The notes under the pieces: model-generated | Seen by the model: only the letters and a program-made list of their open reading frames with translations | The model's database searches: none | What the model was told of the DNA's origin: nothing | Shown: in pieces, positions 58,375 to 64,000 of the stretch | Layout: every line of letters begins with the position of its first letter | Position numbering within the stretch: position 1 is the stretch's first letter | Translations under genes and position numbers: made by a program | DNA from: Hordeum vulgare subsp. vulgare | Taxonomy: Eukaryota > Streptophyta > Magnoliopsida > Poales > Poaceae | Direction: 5' to 3' | Assembly: GCF_904849725.1 (NCBI RefSeq) | Contig: NC_058519.1 | Location: 104,396,881-104,460,880, forward strand | Length of the DNA stretch: 64,000 bases

Positions 58375-58394
58375 AGTTCAAAGCAAAAGAATAT

Positions 58395-58563
58395 GCGGGA
58401 ACTAAGAAGCAGGAAACTACGACGGGAGATGTAGGCGGGAACTAAGAAGTGGGAAACTATGGCAGGAAGTTAGAAACGAAAAATTATTGCAGGAAGCCAG
58501 ATGCGGGAAATTATGGCGGAAAAAAGTCTTGCCACGTGATCGAGTAGCGGGAGCTGCCACGTG
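58395..58563 (-). promoter_or_regulatory. Cluster of E2F-like and G-box motifs
   Basis: GCGGGA occurs at 58395-58400, 58435-58440, 58503-58508 and nearby variants. One copy is the exact E2F consensus TTTCCCGC on the minus strand. CACGTG occurs at 58533-58538 and 58558-58563. The intervening bases are a degenerate tandem repeat of the type GGGAACTAAGAAGYRGGAAACTA. Regulation in dividing cells is a hypothesis only. Confidence 0.4.
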
Positions 58564-58639
58564 GGAAACTATAGGGGATTTTTTCATTCTCATATTCAAA
58601 AAATCTTAATTACATAAAAAAATATGAATGCATGCACCT

Positions 58640-58855
58640 ATCGGCTTTGCCAAAATTGACTGGAGCTAATTGGTCACGGCTAAATCAATTAGTGCTAAAT
58701 AGGTGCTTAAATCGACTAGGACCTTTCGGCTTTTGTAAAGCCGACTGGAACTGGATGAGGCAGCGGAGTGGTCTATTGGCCTAGCCAAAGTCGACATGGC
58801 CCTGATCGGTTGTGGTAAAGCCGACTGGAGCCAGTCGGCTTTGGCTAGACCGAGT
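58640..58855. repeat. Hairpin-forming subterminal repeats
   Basis: Three diverged units of the form TCGGCTTT-loop-AAAGCCGACTGGA. The last contains the perfect palindrome AAAGCCGACTGG-AG-CCAGTCGGCTTT at 58817-58842. Such arrays are typical of the subterminal regions of DNA transposons, where transposase binds. It may be the right end region of the MULE, though the terminal inverted repeat itself is not identified. Confidence 0.6.
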
Positions 58856-58906
58856 TGTTTTATTTTTCTAAATTGTGTTAATGACGTAATATTTAACTGA
58901 TTAAAT

Positions 58907-59047
58907 TGTTAGGAATATGCAACTTAGTATTTCAATGAGGCCGTAGGCCGATATATATACATGTACAGGTGTGGAACATATGCTAGAAACCCCTTATACA
59001 ATGGGATAAGTACAAAGAGGTACATGACTATATTATGTACTCTAACA
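58907..59047 (-). repeat. 3' LTR of E8 (short-LTR Copia)
   Basis: A 141-bp LTR, minus strand TGTTAGAGTACATAATATAG at 59047 to CATATTCCTAACA at 58907. It follows a G-rich polypurine tract (AGTTTGAGGGGGGGGGG, about 59048-59066). Short LTRs of this size are typical of Ale-like and related Copia lineages. TAAAT (58902-58906) would be one target-duplication copy. Confidence 0.85.
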
Positions 59048-59066
59048 TCCCCCCCCCCCTCAAACT

Positions 59067-60884
59067 CATGGTGGATGAACAACACTGAGTTTGGAGAGAT
59101 AAAATCCATGTTGCGCTCTAGTTTGGGCCTTCGTCAGAAAATCCGCCAACTGTAACTCTGAAGGCACATACTGAAGAGCAATAACCTAATCCTGCACACC
59201 AGCGCACACATAGAAAGCATCAACACCAATATGCTTGGTGAGCTCATGCTTCACAGGATCGCGCGCAATGCTAATAGCACATGTACTGTCAGTTAAGAGC
59301 AGAGTCGGTGTAGTGACAGAAACACCAAAATCCTAAAGTAACCACCGTAACCAAGTCACCTCTACCGTCAAAAGAGTCATCGTTCGCAACTCAAGCTCTG
59401 CACTCGAGCGGGAAACTGCAACATGTTTCTTCGTCTTCCACGCAATGAGAGAACCACCAAGAAAAACATAGTAAGCAGAAACACGTCTGAAGGATCACTA
59501 GCCCATGTAGCATCTGAATAGGCCTGAAGTTGTAAAGAACTGGAGCGAGGAAAGAATAAATGGTGAGAGATCGTGCCTCGAAGATATCGGAGAACACAAA
59601 GGAGGTGACTATAGTGAACCGAGGTGGGAGCAGAGACAAACTAACTCAGAATATGGACCGGATAAGAGATATCTGAATGAGTGACAGCTAGATAAACAAG
59701 ACTACCAACAAGATGACGATAACGTGTCGGGTCAGGCAAGGGGTCACCATCAGTATCACGGAGGTGAACATTGAGCTCCATGGGAGTATCAACAATGTGC
59801 TCGTCAGTAAGAACAGCACGAGCAAGAAGATCCTGGATATACTTTTCCTGGGATATAAAAAAGGCATCAGAGGTAGAAGAGACTTCAATCCCAAGAAAGT
59901 AGCAAAGAGGGCCAAGATCGGACATAAGAAACTGCTCACTAAGACGGGCCTTCACAAAGGCAATATACTCGGGGTCGTCACCAGTGATGATCATGTCATC
60001 AACATAGAGAAGAAGAAGAGTCCGACCACGAGGAGAAAGGTGGACAAACAATGTCGGATCATGAGTACTAGCTGAAAACCCAGCGGCAGTCACCATAGAG
60101 GCAAAACGCTCAAACCAGGCGCGGGGGGCTTGCTTAAGGCCATAGAGAGAGCGACGAAGACGACGGACCATGCCATCAGGAACAGAATACCCAGGTGGTG
60201 GTTGCATGTACACCTCCTCGCGCAGCTCACCATTAAGAAGGGCATTCTTAACATCAAGCTGAGAGACAGACCAGTGGCGTGTAGAAGCCACGCCAAGAAG
60301 GGTACGAATAGTGGTCATATGGGCCACAGGAGCAAAAGTCTCGTCGTAATCACGACCATGCTCGTGTTGAAAACCACGAGCCACAAGACGAGCTTTGTAA
60401 CGCTCAAGAGAACCATCAGAGCGAGTCTTAACCTTGTAGACCCACTTACAAGTGATGGGACGGACACCGGGAGGAAGAGATACAAGATCCCATGTACCGT
60501 GCGTTCAACAGTAGCAATCTCCTTTGCCATCGCAAACTGCCATTCAGGATGAACAACAGCCTCACGATAAGAAGTCGGCTCAAGAACTGCAGCACCAGCG
60601 GCGGGAAAGCCAAAGCGATCAATAGGCAGACGAGGACGAGAACGCAAGCCATAGATAGGCTGAGACGAGGAGGATGGCACATCCGTAGAGGCATCCACAT
60701 GGTGTGAACGACGAGTGTAATACTGAGGAAAAGATGGAGCAATACAAGAGGGACTCACCAAGGTAGAATTGGGGGGTGAAGACGAAGAAGGCACCGGAGA
60801 GGAAGGTGTAGAATCCGGTGACATGCTAGGTGAGGAAACTATGGGAGATGGTGGCGACAAATCAGGAGGAGGTGGAGAAGTAGA
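59067..60884 (-). pseudogene. RNase H and reverse transcriptase of E8
   Basis: RT lies in 59641-60384 with HEHGRDYDETFAPVAHMTTI, LYGLKQAPRAWF and intact YVDD (LLYVDDMIITGDD, about 59993-60006). Upstream, 60315-60860 encodes the Pro/Ser-rich linker (STPSSPVPSSSSPP) and YGLRSRPRLPIDRFGF leading into RT in other frames. RNase H lies in 59067-59640, broken by frameshifts and stops. Copia order (integrase before RT) is kept. Confidence 0.88.
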
Positions 60885-61603
60885 GGTAGTGGAATAGACA
60901 AAGGCTCAATGGGGGTGATAGGTGTGTCTAGAAAGTGAGGAAAGAGAGATCCTCCACTGAGAAGGTCGAGGAAGATGGGCACGGGTAGAAGGGACGAGAC
61001 TCATCAAAAGTCACATCCCGAGAGACATGCATCCGACAACCGATAGGATCCCAACAACGATAGCCCTTATGCTCATCGTTATAGCCTAAGAATACACACT
61101 CAACAGACTGGACGGTTAGTTTGGTGCGTTCTCGAGGGGCAAGAAAAACATAGCAAACACAACCAAACAAGCGAAGCATCGAATAATCGGGAGAACGATC
61201 AAAAAGATGCTCGAATGGAACACCACCATGTAGAGCAGCGGAAGGTTGTAGGTTGATGAGATAGGTGGAGTTGGAGACAGCCTCAACCCAAAAATGAGGC
61301 GGGAGAGAGGCAACAATCAACAATGCACGAGCCGTCTCAAGAAGGTGATGATGCTTGTGCTCAGCCACGCCATTCTGAGCGTGAGCACCAGGACAAGAGA
61401 ACTGAGGAAGAGTCCCTTGCTCAGCAAGAACACCACGCAACATCTTAGAAATATACTCGCCGGCAGAGTCAACACGAAACACACGAATGGGCAAAGAGAA
61501 CTGAGTGTGAACCATGGTAACAAAACAGTTATAAATAGACAACGCCTCACTACGAGAAGTCATAAATTAAAGCCATGTGTAACGAGAGAAATCATTGAAA
61601 GTG
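60885..61603 (-). pseudogene. Integrase of E8, cut by E9
   Basis: Open frame 60928-61563 with VFRVDSAGEY (second Asp), HAQNGVAEHKHHHLLETARAL (Glu kept) and RLFGCVCYVFLAPRERTKL and KGYRCWDP blocks of Copia integrase. Upstream of a TAA near 61568 the frame continues with NDFSRYTW, then stops at 61603 where E9 was inserted. The first Asp, protease and gag are therefore outside the window. Confidence 0.87.
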
Positions 61604-63009
61604 TGTTATATCGACTAGAGGGGGGGTGAATAGGATATTTTTAGAATTTCATCACTGAGGAAATTCCTTTTGAGGAAATTCCTCACTGATGACTAACTTA
61701 CAGCGGAAACAGTTAAGGATCAGTTGTGCAATCATTCACAATAGCAGTATTACAGAGTGAAGATTATGAAAACAGTTTGCACAGCAAGCAGGCACGCAGA
61801 ATACAGCTGATGATTTACTCAAGTGAATAATTTGGGGTTGAGGAAATTCAGAGAAAGTCTTCAGCAAATTCTTCAAACAGTCACAGTGAAAGTTATCAAC
61901 ACATAATACAGAGAATGTAAAGAGTTGAGGAATTAGAACCCGATTCTTGGTGAATACTATTGTTGATGACCCAGTTCCAACTGTTGTGACAGTTGTACAT
62001 CTGGTTTGGAGCGGCTTGGTATTTAAACCAAAGGACACCCAGTCCCGGGACACACAGTCCCTACCGTATTCTCCTTGAGCTAAGGACACACAGTCCTCGC
62101 CCAACACTCGTGGTAAGTCTTCAGGGCAGACTTCCAAACCCTCACAAACTCGGTCACCCGGCAATCCACAATTGACTGCTGGATTGCTCTAGACCATGAC
62201 GCCTAACCGTCTGGAGGATGCACAGTCCTCAAAGGTAAAAGGCTTCAGTCCCACACAGGAACAACTTCTTCAGTGATGCTCAATCACTAGGTTTGGTTTG
62301 TGGTTTCGGTGGGTGGAGTATTTCCTCACTGATGATTTACTCTCGAAAGCTCTGAGGAATTGGGTTGCTCTTATGACAAGTGTCAGTTTCTAACGGAGCA
62401 GCCAACCAGCTAGTGGTTGTGGGGGCGGCTATTTATAGCCTGGGAGCATCCCGACATGATTTGACATTAATGCCCTTAAATAATATGACTGTTGGAGTGG
62501 ATAAGATCAGTGACTTGGCGTGGCTTATCGAAACGGTCGCGACTCTCAACTGTGAGAGTCCTCATGTCACTCATATTCCTCACTTGAGGCTTTTGGTAGG
62601 ATTTGGCTTGGGTTGAGCATCATGAGGAAATCCATTCCATAGTGTTACTTTGACCCCCTTTAACAGTACGGTGTTCCTATTCATCAAATGCGAAGAAAGT
62701 AAAACAGAAAACGAAAATCTTCACGCTTCAATTTCTTCAGAACGATTTTCTTCAGGAACCACCGATCTTCTCAATATCAATATCTTCATGAGGAATATCA
62801 ATTTCATCGCAAATTCTTCGCGATTCATTTCTTCAGCTTCAGACCAATTTCTTCAATGAAGACATATATTTTTAGGGGTCGATATTCTTTAAATATCTCA
62901 AACTCCTCAATGACTTATAGATCGTGTGTACACTTATAAACACATTAGATACTTAACCTATAAGTCTTCAAACCACCAAAATCACTAAGGGGCACTAGAT
63001 GCACTTACA
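61604..63009 (-). repeat. 3' LTR of E9 (Sirevirus, Maximus-like)
   Basis: A 1406-bp LTR, minus strand TGTAAGTGCATCTAGTGCCC at 63009 to CTCTAGTCGATATAACA at 61604. The start and the polypurine tract before it are characteristic of grass Sireviruses. The flank AAGTG (61599-61603) is one expected target-duplication copy. It contains many GAGGAAAT/TCTTCA-type short repeats. Confidence 0.85.
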
Positions 63010-63024
63010 ATCTCCCCCTTTTTG
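63010..63024 (-). other. Polypurine tract of E9
   Basis: Minus strand AAAAAGGGGGAGAT next to the LTR start, the form seen in Sireviruses. Confidence 0.85.
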
Positions 63025-63534
63025 GTGGTTGATGACAATTAGGTTAAGTCTTCAACAGGGATCAAAAATATGAAGTGTAAATACTCTTTTGAGGAATTTG
63101 AAAACAAGATTCACAGGGACTCCCCGTGAAGATGTGCATACCTTGAGGATTTTGCTTTTATAGCATATGCACATTGATGATTTATATCATGGAGATCTCC
63201 CCCTGAATCTTGTAAATCATGCATACATATAACATATCATATGAAGAAAATGAAGATGCATGATGACAAATGGTATCTGACGAATTTCAGCATGCGTGCA
63301 TTAAAACTTGAGGAATAAGCATGCGAAGAAAAACGTTCAAAAGCGTCAGAGTACCATCGGGCTTAAGTTACAACTCATTACATAAAAACTTCAGAAGAGC
63401 CAAGAGTTTGTAACTTAAATATAGTTCATAAGCCCCAAAAATAAATCCCGTTTGAAGACTAACTCTCAAGTTTCTCCCCCTTTGTCATCAATTGACAAAA
63501 AGGGACAAACTGAGGACTAACGCCCATGAAGACT
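63025..63534 (-). other. 3' non-coding region of E9
   Basis: About 0.5 kb between the ORF end and the polypurine tract. It includes another TCTCCCCCT-like polypurine motif near 63197-63206 and a third with TCTCCCCCTTTGTC near 63473-63486. No coding signal is seen. Confidence 0.65.
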
Positions 63535-64000
63535 TCATTGCTTTGCAGTTGATGAAGATCCTTGGCGCTTCTTGGGTGTAGTCTTCTTCCTGGGGCCGGT
63601 TGCGGTGTCAAGTTGTTCCTCATCAGATTCGGCGGTGCGGAAGGACGAGAAGGAACTGTCTTCAAGATCTGGCACTGGAATGGGCCTGAACTTCTTCTTG
63701 GGAGGCCACGACTAGTCAAAGTCCTGCTCAAAGTTCAATTCTTCAAGCTCAGTCTGGGTCTTCAGATGTGCAAGGGTAGCCCAGGTGCGATCAAAAACCT
63801 CATGCAGATAGTGATGATTAAGCTTCACACTGTTCTGGGTCTCAGTGAGGGTTTTCACAATGGCACCAAACTGGCGTTTGACCCATTTGTGGTTGTGATC
63901 CACCTTCTGATGAAGACTGAGAAGAAGCTCTCTGGTGTTTAGCACGCGATGTCGTGGTTTTGTCACGGCAGATGTCCTCGTGAAAGGACTTAGTACTGGA
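63535..64000 (-). pseudogene. C-terminal part of a downstream ORF in E9
   Basis: One frame runs from the window edge to TGA at 63535-63537, with a single in-frame TAG at 63712-63714. It is hydrophilic: NTRELLLSLHQKVDHNHKWVK, then a helical region, then the basic KKTTPKKRQGSSSTAKQ end. It lies after the expected position of pol and before the 3' LTR, where Sireviruses carry an envelope-like or other extra ORF. No membrane segment is visible in this part, so its nature is left open. Confidence 0.5.

Noticed and set aside
1..64000. CRISPR array, operon, phage or bacterial features
   Set aside because: No spaced identical repeats of that kind, no ribosome-binding patterns and no prokaryotic genes. 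The sequence is plant repetitive DNA.

Overview
The window looks like intergenic DNA from a large grass genome, most likely Triticeae (wheat, barley, rye or Aegilops). I find no intact host gene, structural RNA gene or CRISPR array. Almost every base belongs to nested transposable elements. The Triticeae assignment rests on three things. There is a complete Angela/BARE/WIS-type Copia element whose LTR starts TGTTGGAAATATGCCCTAGAGG. There are several Athila-like Ty3/Gypsy elements whose LTRs start TGATACGTCT or TGATATG and whose primer-binding sites (PBS) match tRNA-Asp. There is also a Sirevirus whose LTR starts TGTAAGTGCATCTAG. The labels E1 to E9 used here are mine.

Layout, left to right. 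1-7658: E1, a minus-strand Gypsy element carrying only gag and protease between two LTRs. It is inserted in the gag of E2 (gag 7659-8444, PBS 8493-8511, 5' LTR 8518-10198). E2 lies in a truncated Tat-like element, E5 (PBS 10262-10282, LTR 10285-11165). 11166-12620 is unassigned. 12621-14224 is a plus-strand LTR with its PBS. 14308-15521 is an LTR remnant of the E4 type, and 15622-15775 is a tRNA-derived SINE with a 12-bp target duplication. 15983-29800 is E4, an Athila-like element (3' LTR, 3' region with a small ORF, broken gag-pol, truncated 5' LTR). Its gag is split by a roughly 4.0-kb probable solo LTR (24169-28190). 29835-34307 is the 5' half of E3, a relative of E2.

34311 to 58906 is best read as one old Mutator-like element (MULE). 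It has a Mutator-type transposase N-terminus at 34311-34502, a 30-bp minisatellite, a plant mobile domain (PMD) gene relic at 45940-48239 and an antisense ORF at 57904-58311 with its own promoter. Three retroelements split it: E6, a Tekay-like chromovirus (34507-45546) with an extra ORF before gag; E7, a solo LTR (46557-48096, target duplication TTCAC); and the Angela-type element (48544-57441, target duplication CCAAT).

The right end holds a short-LTR Copia, E8 (58907-61603), itself interrupted by E9, a Sirevirus (61604 to beyond 64000). No element looks autonomous: stops, frameshifts or changed catalytic residues are visible in nearly every coding region. The points most worth following are the PMD-carrying MULE, a palindrome just upstream of the TATA box in all the Athila-like LTRs, a second copy of that palindrome in front of the small ORF of E4, the extra ORF of E6, and repeated PBS-like and PPT-like motifs.
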